Origin: Kitasatospora mediocidica KCTC 9733
Lineage (GTDB): Bacteria > Actinomycetota > Actinomycetes > Streptomycetales > Streptomycetaceae
Reading direction: 5' to 3'
Assembly: GCF_000744225.1 (NCBI RefSeq)
Contig: NZ_JQLN01000005.1
Location: forward strand, 2,317,001-2,381,000
Length of the DNA stretch: 64,000 nt
The notes beneath the pieces were generated by a model. It worked only from the letters and a program-made list of their open reading frames with translations. It was not told the DNA's origin and did no database searches. Made by a program: the position numbers and the translations under genes. Positions 28,572-36,757 of the stretch are shown in pieces; the stretch's first letter is position 1, and every line of letters starts with the position of its first letter.

Positions 28572-29230
28572 CCGCCGTGGACTACGACCTGGTGATCTTC
28601 GACAACGACGGCGTACTGGTGGACAGCGAGCCGATCTCCAACCGGGTGCTGGCCGAGTACCTGACCGAGCTGGGCTACCCGACCACGCAGGCGGACTCCT
28701 ACCGCGACTTCATGGGCTGCGCCGCGCACACCGTGCACGACGTGATCGCCGAGCGGTACGGCGCCGCGCTGCCGGCGGGCTTCGACGAGGACTTCCACGC
28801 CCGGGTGTTCGCCGCCTTCGCCACCGAGCTGACGCCGGTCGCGGGCGCCGGGGAGCTGCTCAAGACGCTGGGCGCACACGCCGTGCCGTACTGCCTGGCC
28901 TCGTCGGCCCACCACAGCTGGATCCGCACCGCCCTCGACCTCACCGCACTGCGCGGCTACCTGCCCGAGCAGCGGATCTTCAGCGCCCAGGACGTCGGCG
29001 TCGGCAAGCCCGCCCCCGACCTCTTCCTGCACGCCGCCCGGACACTGGGCGTCGACCCCGGGCGCTGCCTGGTGATCGAGGACAGCCGCAACGGCGTCCT
29101 GGCCGCCCGCGCGGCCGGCATGGACGTCTACGGCTACGCCGCCCTCACCGACCCCGCCCGCCTCACGGCGGCGGGCGCGACCGGACTGCTCGGCTCACTG
29201 GGAGAGGTGCTCGCCCTGCTGGCGGCGTGA
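28568..29230 (+). CDS. HAD-IA family phosphatase (beta-phosphoglucomutase-like)
   Basis: A 220-residue HAD hydrolase with a class C1 helical cap. Motif [13 protein letters not shown] has Asn in place of the usual Phe/Leu-Asp pair spacing but keeps both Asp residues; motif II is CLASSAH, motif III the Lys of [11 protein letters not shown], and motif [18 protein letters not shown]. Relatives dephosphorylate small sugar phosphates or 2-phosphoglycolate; the substrate here is unknown. The GTG overlaps the proC stop. Confidence 0.93.
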   Translation: MTAVDYDLVIFDNDGVLVDSEPISNRVLAEYLTELGYPTTQADSYRDFMGCAAHTVHDVIAERYGAALPAGFDEDFHARVFAAFATELTPVAGAGELLKTLGAHAVPYCLASSAHHSWIRTALDLTALRGYLPEQRIFSAQDVGVGKPAPDLFLHAARTLGVDPGRCLVIEDSRNGVLAARAAGMDVYGYAALTDPARLTAAGATGLLGSLGEVLALLAA

Positions 29231-29602
29231 GTTGGCGGTGGCGGGGTGGGGCGCTCGGTGAACTCCGGTGACAAATCGGTCAATCCGGTCCGGTAGTTCG
29301 TGCCCGGATCGGGGTACTACCAGGTCACTGGACAGATCGTCTTCGCCGCGGGTCCGGCGCAGGTAGTCTGCCGGCCCCAACTCCCGCACGAAGGAACACC
29401 GCTGATGGCACGTATGCCCGGAGCCGAGTGGAGGGGGTCGGCGGGTGTCGCGGTGGGGATAGGTCATTTCGCAGACTCTGCCGACCGGTTGACGAGCGCC
29501 GCGAAGTACCCGAAGGCGGCTGCTCTCCGAGCGGGCTGAAACCCCTGCACTCACTCGTGCCCCCGGTCGTCGGCCGGGGACCACTCATGAACAGGAGCCA
29601 TC
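29231..29602. other. Gene-poor stretch upstream of the amidase
   Basis: About 370 bases. A 44-residue open frame at 29405-29539 with a good ribosome binding site lies within it. A TAGTCT -10-like hexamer occurs near 29367. The rest shows no codon bias on either strand; no RNA gene was recognised. Confidence 0.5.
29405..29539 (+). CDS. Possible 44-residue peptide or remnant of an amidase gene
   Basis: It starts ATG with AAGGA 9 bases upstream and reads MARMPGAEWRGSAGVAVGIG, then ends after 44 residues. The opening MARMPGAEWR resembles the first residues of Streptomyces peptidoglycan amidase genes of the type that follows at 29603, so this may be a truncated copy rather than a functional peptide. 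Not certain to be a gene. Confidence 0.35.
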   Translation: MARMPGAEWRGSAGVAVGIGHFADSADRLTSAAKYPKAAALRAG

Positions 29603-30394
29603 ATGCAGTTCGTCACCCGCGCCCAGTGGGGCGCGCCTTCCACCACCCCGGCCGCCGATCTTCCGAGCGCACAGGGCGTCAAGGTCCACTGGATCGGGGG
29701 GCCGTACTCGACTCCCGACCACTCCGAGTGCGCGGCCGAGGTCCGCTCCATCCGCCAGGAGCACCTCAGCAACCCCACGGAGGGCTGGGTCGACATCGCG
29801 TACAACCTGCTTGTCTGCGGACATGGTTACGTCTTCGAGGGGCGTGGTGCGGGCAAGGAGTCCGGCGCGAACGGGGACCAGGCGCTCAACCGCGCGGACT
29901 ACGCGGTCTGCGCCATCGTCGGTACGGACGAGCAGGACAGCGCGTCGCTGCTCAACGGCCTGCGTGATGCCATCGAGTACCTGCAGCAGAACGGTGCCGG
30001 GGGCGAGATCCTCGGCCACCGGGACGGCTACAACACCGACTGCCCCGGCGATGCGCTGTACGCCTGGGTGCACTCCGGGGCCCCTCGCCCCGGCGGTTCG
30101 GTGCCGTCGCAGCCCGTCACCCCGCCCGCCCCGCCGGCGCCCGCCCCCGCCGCCGGCTACCCCGCCTGGCCCGGCGAGTACCTGCGCGTCCAGACGCCGA
30201 TGCTGCACGACGGCAACGTGCAGACCTGGCAACGGCAGATGGCGCAGAGAGGCTGGTCGATCACCGCGGACGGCTGGTACGGGCCGGCCTCGGCGAGTGT
30301 CTGCCGCCAGTTCCAGCAGGAGAAAAACCTTGGGGTCGACGGCGTGGTCGGCCCGCAGACCTGGGACGCGGCCTGGACCGCCCCGGTGACCTGA
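29603..30394 (+). CDS. N-acetylmuramoyl-L-alanine amidase with peptidoglycan-binding domain
   Basis: A 263-residue peptidoglycan amidase of the PGRP/T7 lysozyme type. The Amidase_2 domain (1-160) shows probable zinc ligands in VKVHWIGGPYS, GEILGHRDGYN and NTDCPGDALY. A Pro/Ala-rich linker (SQPVTPPAPPAPAPAAGY) leads to a PG_binding_1 domain (VQTWQRQMAQRGWSITADGW, VCRQFQQEKNLGVDGVVGPQ). There is no signal peptide, which is usual for the phage-like members and means export is unexplained. ATG 29603 follows AGGAG. Five 11-bp repeats and a terminator come directly after the stop. Confidence 0.92.
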   Translation: MQFVTRAQWGAPSTTPAADLPSAQGVKVHWIGGPYSTPDHSECAAEVRSIRQEHLSNPTEGWVDIAYNLLVCGHGYVFEGRGAGKESGANGDQALNRADYAVCAIVGTDEQDSASLLNGLRDAIEYLQQNGAGGEILGHRDGYNTDCPGDALYAWVHSGAPRPGGSVPSQPVTPPAPPAPAPAAGYPAWPGEYLRVQTPMLHDGNVQTWQRQMAQRGWSITADGWYGPASASVCRQFQQEKNLGVDGVVGPQTWDAAWTAPVT

Positions 30395-30445
30395 CCTCCG
30401 CCTGACCTCCGCCTGACCTCCGCCTGACGTCCTCCTGACGTCCGC
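30391..30445. repeat. Tandem repeat, five 11-bp units
   Basis: CTGACCTCCGC repeats three times exactly (30391-30423) and twice with small changes (30424-30445). It begins within the last codons of the amidase gene, each unit offering a TGA in turn, and lies directly before the terminator. Confidence 0.9.
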
Positions 30446-30459
30446 TGCTCCGCGCAGAG

Positions 30460-30482
30460 GGGGGCACCCACGTGGTGCCCCC
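30460..30482 (+). terminator. Terminator of the amidase gene
   Basis: A 9-bp perfect stem (30460-30468 with 30474-30482, loop CACGT) 66 bases past the stop, lacking a T-run. Confidence 0.65.
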
Positions 30483-30592
30483 TCCCGATCGTTGTGTTCG
30501 ACCCCTCCCCAAAATCCGGCGGACCCCCTACGCTCGCGCCAATATCTTCGTACCGGTCAGTAGGACTGTGCCGGTGGTGAGCGAGGTGTCGG

Positions 30593-31792
30593 ATGTCCAC
30601 CGAGGTCACGGCCCGGCTGCGGCAGGCCCGCACCGCGCTGCTGGTCAGCTTTCTGCTCCAGGGCACCACCTTCGCGCTGCTGGTCACCCGGATCCCGGGG
30701 ATCCAGCGGCACTACGGGCTGAGCGACGGGACGCTGACGATCTTCCTGGCCGCGGTGCCGATCCTGGCGGGCGTCGGCTCGATCACCTCCGAGCAGCTGG
30801 TCAAGCGGACCAGTCCGCGCACGGTGCTGCGGATCGTGCAGCCGGCCGTCTGTCTGACCCTGGTGGGAGTGGGGGCCGGCGACGGGCTCTGGGCGCTGGG
30901 CCTGGCGCTGTCCGCCTTCGGGCTGCTGGTCGGGGCGCTGGACGCCAGCATGAACATGCTCGGCGTCGGCCTCCAGCATCGTTACGGACGCTCCATCATG
31001 CTCGGCTTCCACGCGGCGTTCAGCCTCGGCGGCATCATCGGCGCGCTGCTCGCCAGCGCCGGCGCGCACCTGTCGCTGCTCACCCTGTTCGGGGCGAGTA
31101 CGGCGGTGCTGATCCCGGCCGCGCTGGTGGCCGGCCGGTTCTTCGCCGGCCCGGCGGAGCTGGGCGACGCGGTCCGCGAGGCGGTGGCCGCCGCCGCCCG
31201 CTCGATCCCGTGGCGCCCGCTGCTGCCGCTCTGCGCCGCGATGGCGTTCGCGTACATCGCCGACTCGACGGTCTCCAACTGGAGCGCCAAGTACCTCACC
31301 GAGACGCTGCACAGCTCCGACCAGGTGGCCGCGCTGGCCTACGCCGGCTACATGGTGGCGCTGCTGCTGGGACGGACCGTCGGCGACCGCACGGTGCAGC
31401 GCTGGGGTGCGGTGACGGTGGTCCGTACCGGTGCCGGGGTCGCGGCGGTCGGCTTCGGCCTGGCCGCGCTGGCGCCCGCCGCCTGGGCCGGGATCGCCGG
31501 GTTCACCGTGCTGGGGATCGGCATCTGCGCGATCATCCCGCAGGTCTTCGCGGCCGGCGGGCGGCTCTTCCCGCAGGACTCGGACGCGGCGGTGGCCCGG
31601 CTGAACCTCTTCAACTACGTCGGCTTCCTGGTCGGTTCGCCGTTGGTCGGCGCGATCGCCGGGGCGAGTTCGTACCGGTGGGCGCTGATCGCCCCGATGC
31701 TGCTGGTCCTGCTGGTGGTCCCGCTCGCCGGGCACTTCGCACCCGCCGCGGTCCGCCCGCTACCGTTGGACCATGCCCCAAGCCGAGCCTGA
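30593..31792 (+). CDS. MFS transporter
   Basis: A 399-residue membrane transporter of the major facilitator superfamily with about 12 hydrophobic segments, starting after a short N terminus (RTALLVSFLLQGTTFALLVT). The loop between helices 2 and 3 is not the strict GxxxDRxGRR form. It resembles the proteobacterial and actinobacterial YbjJ-like group (FHAAFSLGGIIGALLAS, LNLFNYVGFLVGSPLVG). The substrate is unknown. ATG 30593 has GAGG 6 bases upstream. The 3' end overlaps the acuC start by 20 bases. Confidence 0.93.
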   Translation: MSTEVTARLRQARTALLVSFLLQGTTFALLVTRIPGIQRHYGLSDGTLTIFLAAVPILAGVGSITSEQLVKRTSPRTVLRIVQPAVCLTLVGVGAGDGLWALGLALSAFGLLVGALDASMNMLGVGLQHRYGRSIMLGFHAAFSLGGIIGALLASAGAHLSLLTLFGASTAVLIPAALVAGRFFAGPAELGDAVREAVAAAARSIPWRPLLPLCAAMAFAYIADSTVSNWSAKYLTETLHSSDQVAALAYAGYMVALLLGRTVGDRTVQRWGAVTVVRTGAGVAAVGFGLAALAPAAWAGIAGFTVLGIGICAIIPQVFAAGGRLFPQDSDAAVARLNLFNYVGFLVGSPLVGAIAGASSYRWALIAPMLLVLLVVPLAGHFAPAAVRPLPLDHAPSRA

Positions 31793-32972
31793 CCAGCCCT
31801 GTGGCCTGCACCTCTTCTGGGACGAGGCCGTCACCGCCTACGACTTCGGCCCGGGGCACCCGATGGACCCGACCCGGCTCGCGCTCACCATGCGGCTGGT
31901 CGAGGCGCTGGGGCTGCCGGACGCCCCCGGCGTGACGGTGTCCGCCGCGCCGCCGGCCGGCGACTCCACGCTGCGGCTGGTCCACCGCGCCGAGTACGTC
32001 GAGGCGGTCCGTCACGCGGCCCTGCACCCGGGTGAGCTGGACGAACGCCACGGCCTGGGCACCGAGGACAACCCGGCCTTCCCGGCCATCCACACCGCCT
32101 CCGCGCTGATCGCCGGCCAGTCGGTGGGCGCGGCCGAGGCGGTCTGGCGCGGGCCGGCCCGACACGCCGTCAACTTCGCCGGCGGCCTGCACCACGCGAT
32201 GCCCGGCCAGGCCTCCGGCTTCTGCGTGTACAACGACGCCGCCCTCGCCATCGCCCGGCTGCTCGAACTCGGCGCCGAGCGGGTCGCCTACGTGGACATG
32301 GACGTGCACCACGGCGACGGCGTCCAGCACGCCTTCTGGGACGACCCGCGGGTGCTCACCGTCTCGCTCCACGAGCACCCCAGCACGCTCTTCCCGCAGA
32401 CCGGCTGGCCCACCGAGACCGGCGGCGAGTCGGCCCCCGGCTCGGCCGCCAACCTCCCGCTGCCGGCCGGCACCGGCGACGCGGGCTGGCTGCGCGCCTT
32501 CCACGCGGTGGTGCCCGAGCTGCTGGCCGGCTTCCGCCCGCAGGTCCTGGTCACCCAGCACGGCGCGGACACCCACACCGAGGACCCACTGGCCCACCTC
32601 ACGGTCAGCGTGGACGCCCAGCGCGAGGTGGCCCGCAGCCTGCACGAGCTGGCCCACCGGCACTGCGAGGGCCGCTGGGTGGCCCTGGGCGGGGGCGGAT
32701 ACGCGATCGCCGACGTGGTGCCGCGCACCTGGACGCATCTGGTGGCCACCGCCGCCGGCCGTCCGGTGGACCCGGCCACCGAGACGCCCGAGGAGTGGCG
32801 CGCGGAGGTCTACCGGCTGACCCGCAGACCGGCCCCGGCGCGGATGACCGACGGCGCAGAGCCGCTCTGGCGGGACTTCACCGACTCCGGCTACGACCCG
32901 GGGGACCGCCTCGACCAGGCGATCCTGGCCACCCGCCGGGCGGTCTTCCCCCAGCACGGCCTGCTGCCGTGA
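31773..32972 (+). CDS. acuC: Acetoin utilization protein AcuC (class I histone deacetylase family)
   Basis: A 399-residue zinc hydrolase of the histone-deacetylase superfamily; AcuC-type enzymes deacetylate acetyl-CoA synthetase and other acetyl-lysine proteins. Motifs in order: GHPMDPTRLALT, GGLHHAMPGQASGFCVYND, YVDMDVHHGDGVQHAF (zinc ligands Asp and His), VSLHEHPSTLFP, VTQHGADTHTEDPL (zinc Asp) and LGGGGYAI. The start lies inside the transporter gene; TACCGT stands 6 bases upstream, so acuC may have a separate leaderless mRNA. The stop overlaps the next gene (GTGA). Confidence 0.94.
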   Translation: MPQAEPDQPCGLHLFWDEAVTAYDFGPGHPMDPTRLALTMRLVEALGLPDAPGVTVSAAPPAGDSTLRLVHRAEYVEAVRHAALHPGELDERHGLGTEDNPAFPAIHTASALIAGQSVGAAEAVWRGPARHAVNFAGGLHHAMPGQASGFCVYNDAALAIARLLELGAERVAYVDMDVHHGDGVQHAFWDDPRVLTVSLHEHPSTLFPQTGWPTETGGESAPGSAANLPLPAGTGDAGWLRAFHAVVPELLAGFRPQVLVTQHGADTHTEDPLAHLTVSVDAQREVARSLHELAHRHCEGRWVALGGGGYAIADVVPRTWTHLVATAAGRPVDPATETPEEWRAEVYRLTRRPAPARMTDGAEPLWRDFTDSGYDPGDRLDQAILATRRAVFPQHGLLP

Positions 32973-33808
32973 CCCGGTCCGCGCCCGACCGCGCGGAACT
33001 CCTGGACCACCTGGTCCGCCGCCGGCTGGCCGGTCCGAACATCCCGACGCCCCGGCAGAAGAACCTGCGCAGCTACCGGCTGTTCGGCCAGGGCGACCCG
33101 GAGGCCCTGATGGGGCTGGACCCGGAGGGGCGCTGGGGACCGGCCGCGGTGCTCGACCTGATGGCCGAACGGTGCGGCGTGCGTCCCGAGTTCGGCTACG
33201 GGCAGGGGCCGGACCGGATCGACCCGGAGCGCACGGTGGCCGCCCTCGACCGGCTGGCCGCGCTGCTGCGCCGAACCGCCGAGCGGCGGGGCAGCGTCCT
33301 GGCCGGTACCGGGCATCCCACCCAGTTGGCGGGCTTCCACGGGGCGCTCGTGACGGCGCTCGCCGGCGCGGGGTGCGCCGTTCGCACGCCTGCCCGGGGC
33401 GCGCGCCTCCGCACGCCCACGCCCTCCGGCGACCGGCTCTGCGCCGTGGACTACCTCGGCCCGGTGGCCGTGCTGCGGGCGCTTGACGGGCCCGCCAGGA
33501 CTGGGAGACTCGGCTCCGGATCCGACCTGCTGCACACCCACTCGGCGCAGCCCGTACGGCTGCTCCTGGCGGCCCTGGCCGAGGCCGGGCACCCCCCGCC
33601 CGACCTGCTGCTGGGCGACCACGGCTGGCTCTGCGGCGCGGGCCGGCTGGGCGTGCCGGCGGGCGGCCCGGCGGACTCCAACGACCCCGCCCCGTTCGTC
33701 GGCGAGGCCGAGCGGACGGTCGCGGTGGCCGTCCCGATGGACGACGGAGCGCAGCCGGCCTGCTACAGACCGCTGACCGACTATGTACTGCAACAGGCGG
33801 ATCTCTGA
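32969..33808 (+). CDS. Phosphatase-like conserved protein coupled to acuC
   Basis: A 279-residue protein that follows acuC in streptomycetes and is often annotated as a phosphatase (family recollection, not derived from motifs). Visible segments: RQKNLRSYRLFGQGDPEAL, LAGTGHPTQLAGFHGALV and LGDHGWLCGAGRLGVPAGGP with SNDPAPFVGEA, a His/Asp-rich pattern compatible with a metallo- or HAD-like phosphatase. The GTG overlaps the acuC stop, so the two are co-translated. The catalytic class is unresolved. Confidence 0.75.
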   Translation: MTRSAPDRAELLDHLVRRRLAGPNIPTPRQKNLRSYRLFGQGDPEALMGLDPEGRWGPAAVLDLMAERCGVRPEFGYGQGPDRIDPERTVAALDRLAALLRRTAERRGSVLAGTGHPTQLAGFHGALVTALAGAGCAVRTPARGARLRTPTPSGDRLCAVDYLGPVAVLRALDGPARTGRLGSGSDLLHTHSAQPVRLLLAALAEAGHPPPDLLLGDHGWLCGAGRLGVPAGGPADSNDPAPFVGEAERTVAVAVPMDDGAQPACYRPLTDYVLQQADL

Positions 33809-33940
33809 CCGTCCAAGGACTCGTTACCCCCCTCTTCCCACTGGTACCACCCGCAACTACTCTGGGGATACGCGTGTGTCGGTGGAGTCACCGGAGGGGA
33901 AGCCGGTGCCTTGCACACGGATAAAGGGTCGGGTGAGGTC

Positions 33941-34150
33941 ATGGGTTCCGGCGAACGCCCCTTGCAAGAGGTCAATTTCCTGACCGTGGCGGAAGTCGCC
34001 TCGGTCATGCGGGTGTCCAAGATGACGGTGTACCGATTGGTGCACGGTGGAGAGCTTCCGGCCATCCGGGTCGGCCGCTCCTTCCGGGTCCCCGAGCAGG
34101 CTGTGCACGACTACCTGAAGGACTCCTACGTGGGGCGCCAGAGCGCCTGA
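33941..34150 (+). CDS. Excisionase-type (MerR-like) helix-turn-helix DNA-binding protein
   Basis: A 69-residue single-domain DNA-binding protein. FLTVAEVASVMRVSKMTVYR is the helix-turn-helix and HGGELPAIRVGRSFRVPEQA the wing, as in excisionase/MerR_1-type proteins that are conserved in streptomycetes beside the bS22 gene. There is no integrase nearby, so it is a housekeeping or developmental regulator rather than a phage excisionase. ATG 33941 gives the family's usual length; an in-frame TTG at 33911 is possible. Confidence 0.9.
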   Translation: MGSGERPLQEVNFLTVAEVASVMRVSKMTVYRLVHGGELPAIRVGRSFRVPEQAVHDYLKDSYVGRQSA

Positions 34151-34172
34151 CGGAGGGGTCGGCAGGTCCCGA

Positions 34173-34202
34173 TTACAGGGCTGGGCGCGCGGACGGTAGG
34201 CT
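34173..34202 (+). promoter_or_regulatory. Promoter of the bS22 gene
   Basis: TTACAG (34173-34178), 18 bases, TAGGCT (34197-34202), a sigma-70-like promoter about 68 bases upstream of the GTG of the small ribosomal protein gene. Confidence 0.55.
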
Positions 34203-34270
34203 AGGCCCTCCGTCAGTCGTATGGACTCCGTCTCTCACGGGCGGGAGTCTCAGTGAGCGAGGGTTGTTCC

Positions 34271-34369
34271 GTGGGCTCTGTCATCAAGAAGCGTCGCAAG
34301 CGTATGGCCAAGAAGAAGCACCGCAAGCTTCTGAAGCGGACCCGCGTGCAGCGTCGTAACAAGAAGTAA
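34271..34369 (+). CDS. AURKAIP1/COX24-type small ribosomal protein bS22
   Basis: A 32-residue, extremely basic peptide, [20 protein letters not shown] and then [12 protein letters not shown]. It matches the AURKAIP1/COX24 motif of actinobacterial small-subunit protein bS22, related to mitochondrial mS38. Starts with GTG after GAGGG 7 bases upstream. It has its own promoter (34173-34202) and a strong terminator, as expected of a highly expressed ribosomal gene. The codon choice (CGT, AAG) differs from its GC3-maximal neighbours, consistent with high expression. Confidence 0.95.
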   Translation: MGSVIKKRRKRMAKKKHRKLLKRTRVQRRNKK

Positions 34370-34399
34370 CACCTGCTTGAGCCTCGCTCCAGCTGTGCT

Positions 34400-34442
34400 G
34401 CTGCCCGCCCCGGCCTTCTGGCCGGGGCGGGCAGCGTCATTT
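34400..34442 (+). terminator. Strong intrinsic terminator of the bS22 gene
   Basis: A 16-bp perfect stem (34400-34415 with 34420-34435, loop TTCT) followed by TCATTTT. Confidence 0.92.
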
Positions 34443-34511
34443 TCCGGGCCCTGAAGCGGTACGGTGCAGACACGGTCCGGTACAGGTCCGGCACAGGGAG
34501 GGCGGCACACA

Positions 34512-35597
34512 GTGGGCAAGGTCGTGCTCGTCACCGGGGTGGCCCGCCACCTGGGGGCCCGCTTCGCCGAGCGGATCCGCCGGCAGCCGGGTGTGGAGCT
34601 GGTGGTCGGCGTCGACGTCGAACCCGCCCGGCACACTCCCGAGCAGTTCCCGGAGTCCGACACGCCCGTCGCGCCGTACGTCTTCGCCCGCGCCGACCTG
34701 CGCCGCCCGGCGATCGCCCGGGTCCTCGCCGAGCACGACGTCGACACCGTGGTGCACCTCAACGTCAGCGCCACCAACCCGGGCGCTCCCGGCCGCGCGG
34801 CGGTCAAGGAGATCAACGTCATCGGCACCATGCAGCTGCTCGGTGCCTGCCAGCAGTCGGGCACGCTGGAGCGGCTGGTGGTGAAGTCGACCACCGGGGT
34901 CTACGGCTCGACCCCGCGCGACCCGGCGGTCTTCGGCGAGCGGACGCAGCCCAAACACCTGCCGTCCGGTGGTTTCGCCAAGGACGCCGCCGAGGTCGAG
35001 GGGTACGTGCGCGGCTTCGGCCGGCGCCGGCCGGACGTCGCGGTGAGCGTGCTGCGGTTCGCCAACATCGTCGGTCCGGCCGCCGACACGCCGCTGAGCG
35101 AGTACTTCGCGCTGCCGGTGCTGCCCACCGCGCTCGGCTACGACCCGCGGCTGCAGTTCGTCCACGAGGACGACGCCGTCGAGGTGCTCCGGCTGGCCGC
35201 CCTGGACCCGGCCCGCGGCACCACCAACACCGGGACCTTCAACGTCGCGGGCGAGGGCGTCCTGCTGCTCTCCCAGTGCGCCCGCCGGCTCGGCCGGCCG
35301 ACCGTGCCGATACTGCTGCCCGCGCTCGGCTGGGTGGCCGCGCTGGCCCGGCAGACCCGCGTCACCGACTTCTCTCCCGAGCAGATCGGCCTGCTCACGC
35401 ACGGCCGTGTGGTGGACACCACCCAGTTGCGCGAGACCTTCGGCTACCAGCCGCGGTTCAGCACCCCGGAGGCGTTCGGCGACTTCGCCGCGTCGCAGCA
35501 CGGCGGCCTGCTGCCCCCGGAGCGGCTGGCCGCGGTCACCGACCGCCTCACCGCACTGCTGGGCCCCGAGCACCCGACCCGAACCGACAGGAGCTGA
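34512..35597 (+). CDS. NAD-dependent epimerase/dehydratase (extended SDR)
   Basis: A 361-residue extended short-chain dehydrogenase. The nucleotide site is VLVTGVARHLGARFAERI, an atypical Gly motif for the class; HLNVSATNP, KSTTGVYGS and the SDR segment VSVLRFANIVGPAADTPLSE follow. A usual YxxxK catalytic pair is not obvious (FAKDAAEVEGY instead), so activity is uncertain. Streptomycetes keep this gene next to the acyltransferase that follows. GTG 34512 has GGGAGG 10 bases upstream. Confidence 0.88.
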   Translation: MGKVVLVTGVARHLGARFAERIRRQPGVELVVGVDVEPARHTPEQFPESDTPVAPYVFARADLRRPAIARVLAEHDVDTVVHLNVSATNPGAPGRAAVKEINVIGTMQLLGACQQSGTLERLVVKSTTGVYGSTPRDPAVFGERTQPKHLPSGGFAKDAAEVEGYVRGFGRRRPDVAVSVLRFANIVGPAADTPLSEYFALPVLPTALGYDPRLQFVHEDDAVEVLRLAALDPARGTTNTGTFNVAGEGVLLLSQCARRLGRPTVPILLPALGWVAALARQTRVTDFSPEQIGLLTHGRVVDTTQLRETFGYQPRFSTPEAFGDFAASQHGGLLPPERLAAVTDRLTALLGPEHPTRTDRS

Positions 35598-35604
35598 ACC
35601 GAGG

Positions 35605-36627
35605 ATGACGGCGGCGAGAGAGCGAGCGACCGGGCAGGCCAAGGTCATCCCGATCGAGACGGCACCGAGCTGGACCCCGAACGACGGGGACGGCGCCGGG
35701 GTGGGCGCCTTCGCCTCGATGCTGGCCGACGCGGTCGGCGGGGCGCTGTCCGGCCGGCTCGGGCCGGTGGCGGAGTCGGTGCTCGGCAAGGGCTGGGAGG
35801 GCCGCGCGGCCAACGGCCTGGCCTTCCTGCGCCGCCGGATCACCGGCGACTACGAGGTGGACGAGTTCGGCTTCGACCGTGAGCTCACCGAGGAGGTCTT
35901 CCTCTCGGCGCTGCGCCCGCTGGCCGAGAAGTACTTCCGGATCGAGGTCCGCGGGATCGAGAACATCCCCGCCGAGGGCGGCGCCCTGGTGGTCGCCAAC
36001 CACTCGGGGACGGTCCCGCTGGACGCGCTGATGACCCAGGTGGCCATCCACGACCACCACCCCGGTCGCCGGCACCTGCGGATGCTCGCGGCGGACCTGG
36101 TCTTCGTGCTCCCGGGCGTCGGCGAGCTGGCCCGCAAGGCCGGGCACACGCTGGCCTGCAACGAGGACGCCCAGGCGCTGCTGGAGCGCGGCGAGGTGGT
36201 GGGGGTCTGGCCGGAGGGGTTCAAGGGGATCGGCAAGCCGTTCGCGGACCGCTACAAGCTGCAGCGCTTCGGGCGCGGCGGCTTCGTGGCCTCGGCGCTG
36301 CGGGCGCAGGTGCCGATCGTGCCCTGCTCGATCGTCGGGGCGGAGGAGACCTACCCGATGCTCGGCAACGCCAAGACGCTGGCCAGGCTGCTGGGCCTGC
36401 CGTACGTGCCGATCACGCCGACCTTCCCGTGGCTCGGGCCGCTCGGCGCGATCCCGTTGCCGACGAAGTGGACCATCCAGTTCGGTGAGCCGATCCGGAC
36501 CGACACCCACCCGCCGGAGGCGGCGGACGACCCGATGCTGGTCTTCAACCTGACGGACGAGGTGCGCGAGACCATCCAGCACACCCTCTACCGGCTGCTG
36601 GTGCAGCGGCGCTCGGTCTTCTTCTGA
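35605..36627 (+). CDS. 1-Acyl-glycerol-3-phosphate acyltransferase-like (PlsC family)
   Basis: A 340-residue lysophospholipid acyltransferase-fold protein. The PlsC core starts near residue 110: VVANHSGTVPLDALMTQ takes the place of the NHxxxxD motif (here His and Asp are separated by six residues), and GVWPEGFKGIGKPF is the second (EGT-type) motif, then VPIVPCSIVGAEETYP. The first 100 residues are a soluble extension. It probably acylates a lipid at the inner membrane face together with the preceding SDR. ATG 35605 follows the SDR stop by 7 bases. Confidence 0.88.
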   Translation: MTAARERATGQAKVIPIETAPSWTPNDGDGAGVGAFASMLADAVGGALSGRLGPVAESVLGKGWEGRAANGLAFLRRRITGDYEVDEFGFDRELTEEVFLSALRPLAEKYFRIEVRGIENIPAEGGALVVANHSGTVPLDALMTQVAIHDHHPGRRHLRMLAADLVFVLPGVGELARKAGHTLACNEDAQALLERGEVVGVWPEGFKGIGKPFADRYKLQRFGRGGFVASALRAQVPIVPCSIVGAEETYPMLGNAKTLARLLGLPYVPITPTFPWLGPLGAIPLPTKWTIQFGEPIRTDTHPPEAADDPMLVFNLTDEVRETIQHTLYRLLVQRRSVFF

Positions 36628-36676
36628 AGCCCTCCTGAGCCCGTGCCGGGCCTCCTGAGCCTCCACTGACCGACAC

Positions 36677-36723
36677 AGTCCGCAGGGCCCGCACACTCGA
36701 CGAGCGTGCGGGCCCTGCGGACT
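36677..36723. terminator. Bidirectional terminator between acyltransferase and rsbN
   Basis: An 18-bp perfect stem (36677-36694 with 36706-36723, loop of 11) between two convergent genes. Confidence 0.88.
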
Positions 36724-36727
36724 TGCC

Positions 36728-36757
36728 CAGCGGTGACCTGCTCAGCGGTGACCTGCT
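36728..36757. repeat. Tandem duplication of 15 bp at the rsbN end
   Basis: CAGCGGTGACCTGCT occurs twice head to tail, ending at the rsbN stop codon. It is outside the coding sequence. Confidence 0.85.

Noticed and set aside
33941-34150. Phage or plasmid excisionase, and hence an integrated element
   Set aside because: No integrase, attachment site or other mobile gene is near; the gene has the conserved position beside bS22.
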